A DNA stretch of 12,517 bases, from positions 1-12,517 of the forward strand of contig CAJXSA010000076.1 in NCBI GenBank assembly GCA_913060595.1, in the 5' to 3' direction. Positions 7,027-12,517 of the stretch are shown here, one piece after another; the stretch's first letter is position 1, and the number at the start of each line of letters is the position of its first letter. The stretch is from an uncultured Ignavibacteria bacterium (GTDB taxonomy: Bacteria > Bacteroidota > Ignavibacteria > SZUA-365). Below the pieces are notes generated by a model. The model saw only the letters and a program-made list of their open reading frames with translations, had not been told where the DNA came from and ran no database searches. Both the position numbers and the translations under genes were made by a program.

Positions 7027-7672
7027 AGGGCAGCATGCGCGGTGTGACCTCCTCCCCGCGGCACCAGGTCCAGGGCCAGTCGGCGGGGTGGGCGGCGTGG
7101 CCGCTCCGCACGGCGTCGCGGCGGATGTAGCGCAGGATGCTGTCGACCTCGCGGCGTCCGCGGAGGATGCGGTGATAGTCCTCCTCCTGCCAGAACGGTC
7201 CGCGGAGGTCGAGCACGCGTGCGGCGAAATGCGCCACCGGGGTTTTGAGCGCGTCGGACACATGCGTGGGCGCGGGACCGCTGCGGAGCGCGAGGTCCTG
7301 GCTGTAGCAGACATGCAGATGCGTGGGCAGGATGGTGTAGCCCTCGAGGCGGCAAAGCACGCCTTCCATGGCGTGCAGCGACACCTGCGTGAATTCGGCC
7401 ACGGCCGGGTGTCCGAGCCAGGTCGGACCGGGCGAAGTCCCGAGCAGGCCGTCCCAGAAACGGAACAGCTGCGCCGAGATATCCGCCGCGCTTTCCTGGC
7501 CGAGTCCGTCGGCGGACTGCCGCTGCTGCTCGCAGCTGCAGCGGTAGCGCATGAGCTGCTCGCGGGCCGAGAAGGGGATGGAATGGGCAAGACGGCAGGT
7601 GAGGAACGAGTAGACGTGATGGGACGCGTCCTCCGCGTCGCCGCGGAAGTAGCGCTGTTCGAGCGTGGACAT
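7025..7672 (-). CDS. RAYT-like Y1/HUH transposase, long divergent form
   Basis: The 215-residue product looks like a diverged RAYT of the longer subtype. It has the N-terminal YSFLTCRLAHSIPF (the 'FvTFRLAdSLP' strand of this subtype), then GPTWLGHPAVAEF, which corresponds to the 'G-x-CWL-x-dP-x-VA' segment, the HUH pair in GYTILPTHLHVCYS (H118, H120), GPFWQEEDYHRILR, and ILRYIRRDAVRSG with presumed catalytic Tyr182, ending in ADWPWTW. The normal 'MPNHVH' has become 'LPTHLH' and 'YI-x-NPV' has become 'YIRRDAV'. The protein is thus more degenerate than its neighbour, though the metal and tyrosine residues are kept. It could be active, domesticated or decaying. The start at 7672 is supported by AGGGAG (7680-7685), seven bases ahead. 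The gene begins only 23 bases after the terminator hairpin of the preceding operon. Confidence 0.75.
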   Translation of the reverse strand: MSTLEQRYFRGDAEDASHHVYSFLTCRLAHSIPFSAREQLMRYRCSCEQQRQSADGLGQESAADISAQLFRFWDGLLGTSPGPTWLGHPAVAEFTQVSLHAMEGVLCRLEGYTILPTHLHVCYSQDLALRSGPAPTHVSDALKTPVAHFAARVLDLRGPFWQEEDYHRILRGRREVDSILRYIRRDAVRSGHAAHPADWPWTWCRGEEVTPRMLP

Positions 7673-7685
7673 GACAGTTCTCCCT

Positions 7686-7724
7686 ATAAATGAAATCTCC
7701 CTGCGGATCGGATCCGCAGGGAGA
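7686..7724 (-). terminator. Rho-independent terminator of the purC-DUF3788 operon
   Basis: A perfect 14-bp inverted repeat (7696-7709 and 7711-7724, containing CTGCGGATC/GATCCGCAG) with a one-base centre is followed on the - strand by TTTCATTTAT. It lies 59 bases after the stop of the DUF3788-like gene. The long G+C stem and T-rich tail make this the best terminator in the window. The + strand reading lacks a T-tract. Confidence 0.75.
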
Positions 7725-7753
7725 AAAGTATGCTGCGAGCGGGCGCGGGAAAA
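7723..7753 (-). promoter_or_regulatory. Weak candidate promoter for the long RAYT, overlapping the terminator
   Basis: On the - strand TACTTTTC (7730-7723) matches TAnnTTTG at 7 of 8 positions. Twenty bases upstream of it (7753-7751) is TTT instead of TTG. The spacing equals that of the better promoters in the window, but the -33 element is imperfect and the -10 box touches the terminator stem. It would supply transcription to the long RAYT without read-through. Weak call. Confidence 0.3.
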
Positions 7754-7783
7754 TGGAAAAATCAGGCAGGGACGCAGCGGGTA

Positions 7784-8242
7784 CTACTTCCCGGTTTTCT
7801 TCCGCAGGTCGTCCATTTTCTTCCGCACGATGGCGATGACGGCGTCGACGTCCTCGCGGCGGCTGATGTTGAATGTCACCCACTTCATCTTCGCCGACGG
7901 CTTGTAATGCTCGAAGGCGGTGCGCACGAGCGGCGTGGTGCTTTTCAGCGCGAGGTAGTCGTCGCTTTCGGCCATGGGTACCGAGAGGGTGACGGAGAAA
8001 AAGCCCTTGAAGAAATGCAGCACGCAGACCACGCGCGAACGATAGGAGGCGCGGTAGCCCCAGCCCGCCTCGTTCTCATACCACTGCAGGGACCAGTTGA
8101 TCTGCTCCTCGATCAGTTCGAGCTGATGCTCGAAGCGCTTGAGTTCGATGGCCGGCAGCATGCCCAGCTGCTGGTCGATTTCCGGCCGCGTGGGGGGATG
8201 CTTGTGGTCGTTGAAAGGCAGTTTCGGGGTAAGCGTGCTCAT
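7784..8242 (-). CDS. DUF3788-like hypothetical protein
   Basis: This 152-residue soluble protein has no signal peptide or membrane segment. Its centre, INWSLQWYENEAGWGYRASY, followed by a strand pair SRVVCVLHFFKGFFSVTLSV and a C-terminal helix rich in Lys/Arg, is the layout I associate with DUF3788 (PF12663; related to the DUF1801/YdhG-like beta-sheet proteins): aromatic 'W-x-x-x-x-x-GW', then 'hhxhxxxxGxFxVxhxhg', then a stretch ending in a basic K-rich tail. Function is unknown. It begins 8 bases after the purC stop and shares its strand, so it is almost certainly cotranscribed with purC, though there is no evidence that it acts in purine synthesis. A strong terminator follows it. The start at 8242 has only a weak GGCGG-like ribosome site. 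Confidence 0.7.
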   Translation of the reverse strand: MSTLTPKLPFNDHKHPPTRPEIDQQLGMLPAIELKRFEHQLELIEEQINWSLQWYENEAGWGYRASYRSRVVCVLHFFKGFFSVTLSVPMAESDDYLALKSTTPLVRTAFEHYKPSAKMKWVTFNISRREDVDAVIAIVRKKMDDLRKKTGK

Positions 8243-8250
8243 GTCCGCCG

Positions 8251-9144
8251 TCAGATCTTCAGTGTTTCGCCGGTGACGAGGCGGAAGGCCTCGATGTATT
8301 TCTCCGTGGTCTTCGCGATGACGTCCGCCGGCAGCTCGGGTGCGGGCGGGGTCTTGTCCCAGTTCACCGCTTCGAGATGGTCGCGCACGTACTGCTTGTC
8401 GAAGCTCGGCTGCGACTGTCCGGGGGCGTAGCCCTCCATCGGCCAGAAGCGCGAAGAATCGGGCGTGAGCGCCTCGTCGATGAGGATGATGTCGCCGTTG
8501 TCGTCGACGCCGAATTCGAACTTGGTGTCGGCGATGATAATGCCGCGTTCGCGGGCGAAATCCCGCGCGAAGCTGTAGAGGGCGATACTCAGGTCGCGGA
8601 CTTTCTCCGCCTGTTCGCGGCCGATGATGCCGGCGGCGGTGTCGAAGTCGATGTTCTCGTCATGTCCCTCTTCGGCCTTGGTCGAAGGCGTGAACAGCGG
8701 CTCGGGCAGCATGGAGCCGTCGACGAGTCCTTCGCCGAGGGGGATGCCGCAGACCGACTGCGAGCGGCGATACTCCTTGAGTCCGCTGCCGGTCAGGTAG
8801 CCGCGCACCACGCATTCGATGGCCAGCGGCTGCGTCTTCTTGACCAGCATGCTGCGGCCTTTCAGCTGCGCGGCGTACGGACCGACGGAGGAGGGATAAT
8901 CCTCGACCACGGTGGAAATGCAGTGATGCGGGGTGATATGCGTCGTACGGTCGAACCAGAACTTCGAGATCTGCGTCAGCACCGTTCCCTTCAGGGGAAT
9001 CGGGTCCGGCAGCACCACGTCGAAGGCCGACAGGCGGTCGGTGGCCACGATGAGCAGTTTGTCGCCGAGGTCGTAGACGTCGCGAACCTTGCCGCGGCGG
9101 AAGAGTTTCAGGTTTTCAAAGTTGGTCTGGGCAATGGCCTGCAT
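8251..9144 (-). CDS. purC: Phosphoribosylaminoimidazole-succinocarboxamide synthase (SAICAR synthetase)
   Basis: The 297-residue enzyme condenses CAIR with aspartate, using ATP, to give SAICAR in de novo purine synthesis. It is cytoplasmic. Diagnostic segments are all present: GKVRDVYDLG (18-27, nucleotide-binding glycine loop), TDRLSAFDVVLPDPIPLKG (from 35), IECVVRGYLTGSG, EPLFTPSTKAEEGHDENI, IADTKFEFG (204-212) and LIDEALTPDSSRFWP (221-235). The length fits the ~300-residue yeast-type form found in many Bacteroidota and Proteobacteria rather than the ~240-residue Bacillus/E. coli form. ATG 9144 is preferred over the in-frame GTG just upstream (9147) because AGGAGG at 9151-9156 is six bases away from the ATG. 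No purine riboswitch is visible. The upstream tRNA-Arg terminator lies 47 bases ahead, and I found no convincing separate promoter. Confidence 0.96.
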   Translation of the reverse strand: MQAIAQTNFENLKLFRRGKVRDVYDLGDKLLIVATDRLSAFDVVLPDPIPLKGTVLTQISKFWFDRTTHITPHHCISTVVEDYPSSVGPYAAQLKGRSMLVKKTQPLAIECVVRGYLTGSGLKEYRRSQSVCGIPLGEGLVDGSMLPEPLFTPSTKAEEGHDENIDFDTAAGIIGREQAEKVRDLSIALYSFARDFARERGIIIADTKFEFGVDDNGDIILIDEALTPDSSRFWPMEGYAPGQSQPSFDKQYVRDHLEAVNWDKTPPAPELPADVIAKTTEKYIEAFRLVTGETLKI

Positions 9145-9180
9145 CACTGTCCTCCTGTTCTATGTGTCTGCGTTCGGATC

Positions 9181-9219
9181 GTGATAAAACAGCAAATCCC
9201 TCACTGTGAGGGACTTGCT
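9181..9219 (-). terminator. Terminator of the tRNA-Arg gene
   Basis: A 14-bp inverted repeat with one A/C mismatch (9191-9204 and 9206-9219; arms AGCAAATCCCTCAC and GTGAGGGACTTGCT) starts five bases after the tRNA 3' end. It is followed on the - strand by GTTTTATC. Because it sits between the tRNA and purC, it may also serve as a partial barrier or attenuator for purC transcription. Confidence 0.7.
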
Positions 9220-9224
9220 GGCTG

Positions 9225-9298
9225 CGCGCCCGCAGGGACTCGAACCCCGAACCTCCTGATCCGTAGTCAGGTGCTCTATCCAATTAAGCTACAGGCGC
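9225..9298 (-). tRNA. tRNA-Arg (anticodon ACG)
   Basis: The 74-base sequence folds as a full cloverleaf. The acceptor GCGCCTG pairs with CGGGCGC (one T-G wobble), the D-arm contains AGCTTAATTGGATAGAGC, and the anticodon stem is CCTGA/TCAGG around loop CTACGGA, giving anticodon ACG (Arg, CGT; inosine-modified in most bacteria to read CGT/CGC/CGA). The T-arm has CGGGG-TTCGAGT-CCCTG. The discriminator base is G. CCA is not encoded (CAGC follows), so it must be added by the CCA-adding enzyme. The gene has its own promoter upstream and a hairpin terminator immediately downstream. Confidence 0.96.
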
Positions 9299-9313
9299 AA
9301 CTAATACAGAGTA

Positions 9314-9344
9314 CAAATATAGCAGGCGGCGGAAGAAAAATCAA
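9314..9344 (-). promoter_or_regulatory. Bacteroidota-type promoter of tRNA-Arg
   Basis: On the - strand TTG (9344-9342), 20 bases, then TATATTTG (9321-9314), a perfect TAnnTTTG match. The expected start is near 9308, about ten bases ahead of the tRNA 5' end. This is the cleanest promoter in the window and identifies the sigma-factor type. Confidence 0.75.
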
Positions 9345-9396
9345 CCATATGTGGGGAAATTCGGAACCGCCGCGCTGCGGGCTCCGCCCGGATAGA

Positions 9397-9723
9397 TCAG
9401 TCCCGCAGCAGGCGGCGCTGCAGCATCGTCTGCATGTCCCGCCTGCCGTCGGCGATGAGCAGGACGTAGACGCGGACATCCACGATGCGGTACAGAATGC
9501 GGTACGGTTTGAAGAATATCTCCCGGAGATCCCGCAGACCCGTTTCCTGCAGCTCACGCGGAATGCGTCCCCGCTCCGGGTGGGCGCTCAGTCGCTGCAT
9601 TCGCTTCTCCATGGCGTCGAGCACGGCCGCAGCGCGTTCGGGACCGTTTCGTCCGGCGATATAATCGCGGATTTCCGTGAGATCCCGCAGCGCGTCGTCG
9701 GTAAGAAAAACCGAAAACGGCAT
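9397..9723 (-). CDS. RelE/ParE-superfamily toxin
   Basis: This 108-residue basic protein has the ParE/RelE toxin layout: VFLTDDALRDLTEIRDYIA (two N-terminal helices), a helical segment ending MQRLSAHPERGRIP, then RDLREIFFKPYRILYRI and VRVYVLLIADGRRDMQTML, the family's central beta-sheet with the 'yRilYri ... v.il.v.dgRrd' pattern. ParE members poison gyrase and RelE members cleave mRNA on the ribosome; the 'HPERGR' and 'fkpYRilYri' pattern looks closer to ParE/YoeB-like 'plasmid stabilization' proteins, and I cannot decide the target. The start ATG overlaps the antitoxin stop by one base (TAATG), showing translational coupling. No T-tailed terminator follows; a 5-bp G+C hairpin (9378-9390) is the only structure before the tRNA promoter. 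Confidence 0.85.
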   Translation of the reverse strand: MPFSVFLTDDALRDLTEIRDYIAGRNGPERAAAVLDAMEKRMQRLSAHPERGRIPRELQETGLRDLREIFFKPYRILYRIVDVRVYVLLIADGRRDMQTMLQRRLLRD

Positions 9724-9998
9724 TATTCCTCCCGCAGCGCGTCGCGCAGACGGTCGAAGGCCGCGCCGGCGGGGTGCACCGCGCCCTCCTCGACCTGGCG
9801 TGCACCGAGGGCGAGTATCTTGAGCAGGGCCATTGTTTCCTGCGTCTCCTCGTAGCGGTCGATGTCCATCAGCACAGCCCGGGCTTCCCCGTTCTGCGTG
9901 ATGATATACGGGGCGCCGCCGTCGCGCACGGCGCGGAGCATCTCCGCGGCGTTGGCCTTGAAGTAGCTGACGGGCCGGACCTGTTCGGAAAGCTTCAT
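9723..9998 (-). CDS. Phd/YefM-family antitoxin
   Basis: The 91-residue protein begins VRPVSYFKANAAEMLRAVRD, followed by GGAPYIITQNGEARAVLMDI and YEETQETMALL. This is the Phd/YefM DNA-binding fold (PF02604: 'pi.e.k.n.selL..v.e....v.ItrnGkp.avl.s.e.ye.l.et..ll'). The C-terminal ~30 residues (rich in Arg/Glu) should bind and block the toxin encoded next. It would be a cytoplasmic, dimeric autorepressor. The start at 9998 is chosen because AGGAG (10006-10010) sits seven bases ahead and the family sequence begins there; the frame is open further upstream to 10166 but that stretch runs through the promoter. Antitoxin precedes toxin with a one-base overlap, the usual order. Confidence 0.87.
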   Translation of the reverse strand: MKLSEQVRPVSYFKANAAEMLRAVRDGGAPYIITQNGEARAVLMDIDRYEETQETMALLKILALGARQVEEGAVHPAGAAFDRLRDALREE

Positions 9999-10021
9999 GA
10001 ATTGTCTCCTGCTGTTCGAAC

Positions 10022-10053
10022 CGAATATAGTCATAATATGGTCCGGCATGCAA
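10022..10053 (-). promoter_or_regulatory. Promoter and possible operator of the toxin-antitoxin operon
   Basis: On the - strand TTG (10053-10051), 21 bases, then TATATTCG (10029-10022), a 7-of-8 match to TAnnTTTG. The -10 box overlaps an imperfect dyad (ACCGAATAT ... ATATGGT, 10020-10042), which could be the site where the antitoxin represses its own operon. The promoter call is fair; the operator is inference. Confidence 0.5.
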
Positions 10054-10096
10054 GGCGGTTGCCTGTCTCTGCCGCGCAGCGGCGCAGCCCGCGCAA

Positions 10097-10127
10097 TTGG
10101 ATTTACGAGGCGCCGTGCGTAAGTTTT
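10097..10127 (+). promoter_or_regulatory. Bacteroidota-type promoter of lysS
   Basis: TTG at 10097-10099, 20 bases, then TAAGTTTT at 10120-10127, a 7-of-8 match to TAnnTTTG. The expected transcript starts near 10132, giving a short 33-base leader before the lysS ATG at 10165. It is divergent from the toxin-antitoxin promoter, with about 44 bases between the two -33 elements. Confidence 0.55.
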
Positions 10128-10164
10128 ATATCCTACGTACCACGAACGAAACCGACGGAACTCC

Positions 10165-11676
10165 ATGGAACACGGTCAGACCGAAGACCTCAACGATCTC
10201 ATGCGGCGTCGCCGCGAAGAGTACCACGAGCTGCAGCAGCACGGCGTGCAGCCTTACGCATACGAATTCCCGGTGGACGCCGAGGCGCAGGAGGTGCTCG
10301 CCTCCTTCTCGGACGACGATCCGCAGCGCGACGTCGCCGTCGCGGGACGCATCATGACCATCCGCCGCATGGGGAAGGCCTCCTTCACGCATATCATGGA
10401 TCACACCGGCAAGCTGCAGATCTACGTCAAGCGCGACGAGGTGGGCGAGGACAGCTACAAGATGTTCAAGCTGCTCGACATCGGCGACATCGTGGGCGTC
10501 AGGGGCTTTGTCTTCCGCACGCGCACCGGCGAGGTGTCGGTGCACGCGAAGGAAATCGAGCTGCTGGCCAAGTCGCTTCGTCCCCTGCCCGTGCCGAAGG
10601 AAAAGACCGACGAGGACGGCAACAAGGTGGTCTACGACCAGTTCGCCGACAAGGAACTGCGCTACCGCAAGCGTCCCCTCGACCTCATCCTCAATCCCTC
10701 GGTGAAGGACGTGTTCATTAAGCGCTCGCAGCTGATCCGCAGCATGCGGCAGTTCCTCGACGGACGCGGTTACATCGAGGTGGAGACGCCGGTGCTGCAG
10801 CCGCTGTACGGCGGCGCCGCGGCGCGTCCCTTCGTTACGCATCACAACGCGCTGGACATGACGCTCTACCTGCGCATCGCCGACGAGCTGTACCTGAAGC
10901 GCCTCATCGTGGGCGGCTTCCACGGCGTGTACGAGATCAGCAAGGATTTCCGCAACGAGGGCATGGACCGCAACCATAACCCGGAATTCACCATGATGGA
11001 GCTGTACGTCGCGTACAAGGACTACCGGTGGATGATGGAACTGGTCGAGGAAATGCTCTTCACCATCAACAAAGCGGTCAACAACACGAACAGCGCCGTG
11101 GTCGGCGGCGAGGAAATCGACTTCACACCGCCGTTCCGGCGACTGAGCATGTTCGATTCCATCAAGGAACACACGGGCGAGGACCTGCGCGGCAAGGACG
11201 AAGCCGAGCTGCGCGCGGCCGCGAAGCGTCTCGGGGTGGAGCTGGAGGACAGCGACGGTCCGGGCAAGATCATCGACGAAATCTTCTCCGAGCGCGTGGA
11301 GGACAAGCTGATTCAGCCGACCTTCATCACCGACTACCCGCTCGAGCTTTCCCCGCTGGCCAAGAAGCACCGCACCGAGCAGGGACTGGTCGAGCGTTTC
11401 GAGCTGTACATCAACGGCCAGGAGATCGCTAACGCCTTCTCCGAGCTCAACGATCCCATCGACCAGAAAGAGCGCTTCGTCGAGCAGGCGAGCCTGCGGG
11501 CCCGCGGCGACGACGAGGCCATGACCTTCGACGAGGACTATGTCGAAACGCTGGAATACGGCATGCCGCCGACGGCCGGACTCGGCATCGGCATCGACCG
11601 GCTGACCATGCTGCTGACAGGAGCGGAGTCCATCCGCGACGTCATCCTGTTCCCGACCATGCGTCCCGAAAAGTAG
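10165..11676 (+). CDS. lysS: Lysyl-tRNA synthetase, class II
   Basis: The 503-residue enzyme charges tRNA-Lys; its length is typical of bacterial LysRS. An N-terminal helix (about 1-40) leads to the OB-fold anticodon-binding domain (about 55-150, with VAGRIMTIRRMGKASF and IGDIVGVRGFVFRTRTGE). The class II core follows: motif 1 near RGYIEVETPVLQP (Y203), the GGAAARPFVTHHNAL loop, LYLRIADELYLKRLIVGG, motif 2 FRNEGMDRNHNPEFTMMELY (from F262), and motif 3 GLGIGIDRLTMLLTG (from G472; Arg479). The lysine-binding segment ERFELYINGQEIANAFSELN is intact. One minor oddity is RYRKRPLDL where most homologues have Tyr in place of Pro. Catalytic residues appear complete. A promoter lies just upstream. The Shine-Dalgarno is weak (GGA six bases from the ATG). 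Confidence 0.97.
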   Translation: MEHGQTEDLNDLMRRRREEYHELQQHGVQPYAYEFPVDAEAQEVLASFSDDDPQRDVAVAGRIMTIRRMGKASFTHIMDHTGKLQIYVKRDEVGEDSYKMFKLLDIGDIVGVRGFVFRTRTGEVSVHAKEIELLAKSLRPLPVPKEKTDEDGNKVVYDQFADKELRYRKRPLDLILNPSVKDVFIKRSQLIRSMRQFLDGRGYIEVETPVLQPLYGGAAARPFVTHHNALDMTLYLRIADELYLKRLIVGGFHGVYEISKDFRNEGMDRNHNPEFTMMELYVAYKDYRWMMELVEEMLFTINKAVNNTNSAVVGGEEIDFTPPFRRLSMFDSIKEHTGEDLRGKDEAELRAAAKRLGVELEDSDGPGKIIDEIFSERVEDKLIQPTFITDYPLELSPLAKKHRTEQGLVERFELYINGQEIANAFSELNDPIDQKERFVEQASLRARGDDEAMTFDEDYVETLEYGMPPTAGLGIGIDRLTMLLTGAESIRDVILFPTMRPEK

Positions 11677-11820
11677 CGCGGCCTGCAGCCGCCTCCGCGG
11701 GCGGCAGCAAGCGCCGTATTCCCAGGGAAGCCGCACCTCCATGCGCGCGGCAGGCATTGACTGTTTTTTCGCGTCACCTTTGTCTCATCCCAGCCCCCGG
11801 GCTGTTATCCGATAGCGCTG
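11677..11820. other. lysS-uvrD intergenic region
   Basis: These 144 bases hold no coding sequence that I can support. A 6-bp hairpin GCCGCC/GGCGGC (11688-11705) shortly after lysS has no T-tract, so it is at most a weak terminator. Near the helicase gene, TTGACTGTTTTTT (from 11757) and CACCTTTG (11775-11782) echo promoter elements, but the spacing (15 bases) differs from the other sites, so I do not call a promoter. Confidence 0.5.
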
Positions 11821-12517
11821 ATGTCTTTTCTTCGTGAACTGAACGACGTCCAGAAGCAGGCCGTCAAAACGCTGGAAGGTCCCGTGATGATCATCGCGGG
11901 GGCCGGCAGCGGCAAAACCCGCGTCCTCACCTACCGCATCGCCTACCTCTTGCAGGCCGGCGTGCCCGCCCACAACATCCTCGCCCTCACCTTCACGAAC
12001 AAGGCCGCGCGCGAAATGCGCGAGCGCATCGAGACCGTGGTGCCCGGCGAGGCGGCGAAGCGTATATGGATGGGGACGTTTCACGCGACCTTCGCCCGTC
12101 TGCTGCGGCGCGACGCCGAGCGCATCGGCTTTCACCGCAGCTTTTCCATATACGACACCGAGGACGCGCAGGGCGTGATCAAGGCGATCATGAACGACCT
12201 GAACATCAACACGCAGCAGGTGTCGCCCTCCGCCGTGCGCCACGCCATCAGTGCCGCGAAGAATAAAATGATGTCCCCCGCCGACATGGCGGACAAGGCC
12301 TTCGACATTTTCGAGCAGAAAGTCGCCGAGGTTTTCGCCGAGTACGCGAAGCGCCTGCGGGCGTCGAACGCCATGGACTTCGACGACCTCATCCTGCACC
12401 CGATCCGCCTGCTCGACGAGCATCCCGACGTGCTGGAGAGCTGGCAGAAGCAGTTCCGCTTCATTCTCATCGACGAGTACCAGGACACCAACCAGGCGCA
12501 GTACCAGATCGTGCGCC
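11821..12517 (+). CDS. uvrD: UvrD/PcrA-type superfamily 1A DNA helicase, N-terminal fragment
   Basis: The gene is cut by the window end; 232 residues of an expected ~720-780 are visible. It encodes a 3'-5' DNA translocase acting in nucleotide excision repair, mismatch repair or clearing replication forks. Helicase motifs in order are the Q motif LNDVQKQAV (7-15), Walker A IIAGAGSGKTRVLTYRIAYL (GAGSGKT at 27-33), motif Ia LALTFTNKAAREM, WMGTFHATFARLLRR, the 1B-domain segment ending MDFDDLI, and Walker B/motif II FILIDEYQDTNQAQY. The spacing and the motif II sequence are those of UvrD/PcrA rather than RecB or AddA. The ATG at 11821 is chosen because the Q motif begins seven residues later. No strong Shine-Dalgarno is seen. 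Whether this is UvrD, PcrA or Rep cannot be settled from this fragment. Confidence 0.93.
   Translation, partial: MSFLRELNDVQKQAVKTLEGPVMIIAGAGSGKTRVLTYRIAYLLQAGVPAHNILALTFTNKAAREMRERIETVVPGEAAKRIWMGTFHATFARLLRRDAERIGFHRSFSIYDTEDAQGVIKAIMNDLNINTQQVSPSAVRHAISAAKNKMMSPADMADKAFDIFEQKVAEVFAEYAKRLRASNAMDFDDLILHPIRLLDEHPDVLESWQKQFRFILIDEYQDTNQAQYQIVR

Noticed and set aside
6978..7883. Overlapping frames on both strands over the long RAYT
   Set aside because: They are Arg/Pro/Ala-rich out-of-frame translations. Only the 7025-7672 frame shows HUH and catalytic Tyr motifs with a good ribosome site.
9191..9298. Possible integration site (att) at the 3' end of tRNA-Arg
   Set aside because: I see no repeat of the tRNA 3' end elsewhere in the window, no integrase, and the tRNA is followed directly by its terminator and purC.
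8377..9855. 492-codon + strand frame spanning purC, tRNA-Arg and the toxin gene
   Set aside because: It crosses a tRNA gene and lies antisense to recognisable genes; no motif.
10126..11757. 543-codon open frame on the - strand opposite lysS
   Set aside because: Antisense shadow of a highly conserved synthetase gene. Its sequence is His/Leu/Val/Asp-rich and shows no domain.

Overview
The window is a GC-rich, gene-dense piece of bacterial chromosome that looks like the FCB superphylum (Bacteroidota, Chlorobiota, Ignavibacteriota and relatives). The main evidence is promoter architecture: upstream of four transcription units there is TTG, then 20-21 bases, then a TAnnTTTG-like box, which is the Bacteroidota-type primary-sigma promoter. 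Weak or absent Shine-Dalgarno sites at several starts, the tRNA lacking an encoded CCA end and the Bacteroidota-like SpmAB and lipoprotein genes fit. I cannot name a genus; base composition suggests a high-GC lineage.

Left part (1-2375): the 3' end of a probable GH76-like glycosidase, a membrane-bound YdjM-family metal-dependent hydrolase, and, convergent to it, a class I SAM methyltransferase. The methyltransferase is divergent from the next block.

Envelope block (2430-6302, + strand): a 748-residue lipoprotein with an N-acetylmuramoyl-L-alanine amidase domain, followed by spmA-like and spmB-like genes that overlap by one base. The lipoprotein seems to carry a second, catalytically dead amidase-like domain near its C-terminus. 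The arrangement 'cell-wall hydrolase + spmA + spmB' recalls dacB-spmA-spmB of Bacillus, but there is no sign of sporulation here.

Accessory block (6304-7724, - strand): two adjacent but different REP-associated (Y1, HUH-type) transposase genes. Their 232-bp spacer is crowded with dyad symmetry, including a ~111-bp near-palindrome with perfect 23-bp arms. This is the most mobile-looking part of the window.

Housekeeping block (7784-12517): purC and a DUF3788-like gene form a - strand pair ending at a strong terminator. Upstream lie tRNA-Arg(ACG) with its own promoter and terminator, and a Phd/YefM-ParE-like toxin-antitoxin pair. On the + strand are complete lysS and the 5' part of a UvrD/PcrA helicase. 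No rRNA, CRISPR array or phage genes were seen, and no gene-free stretch exceeds 300 bases.
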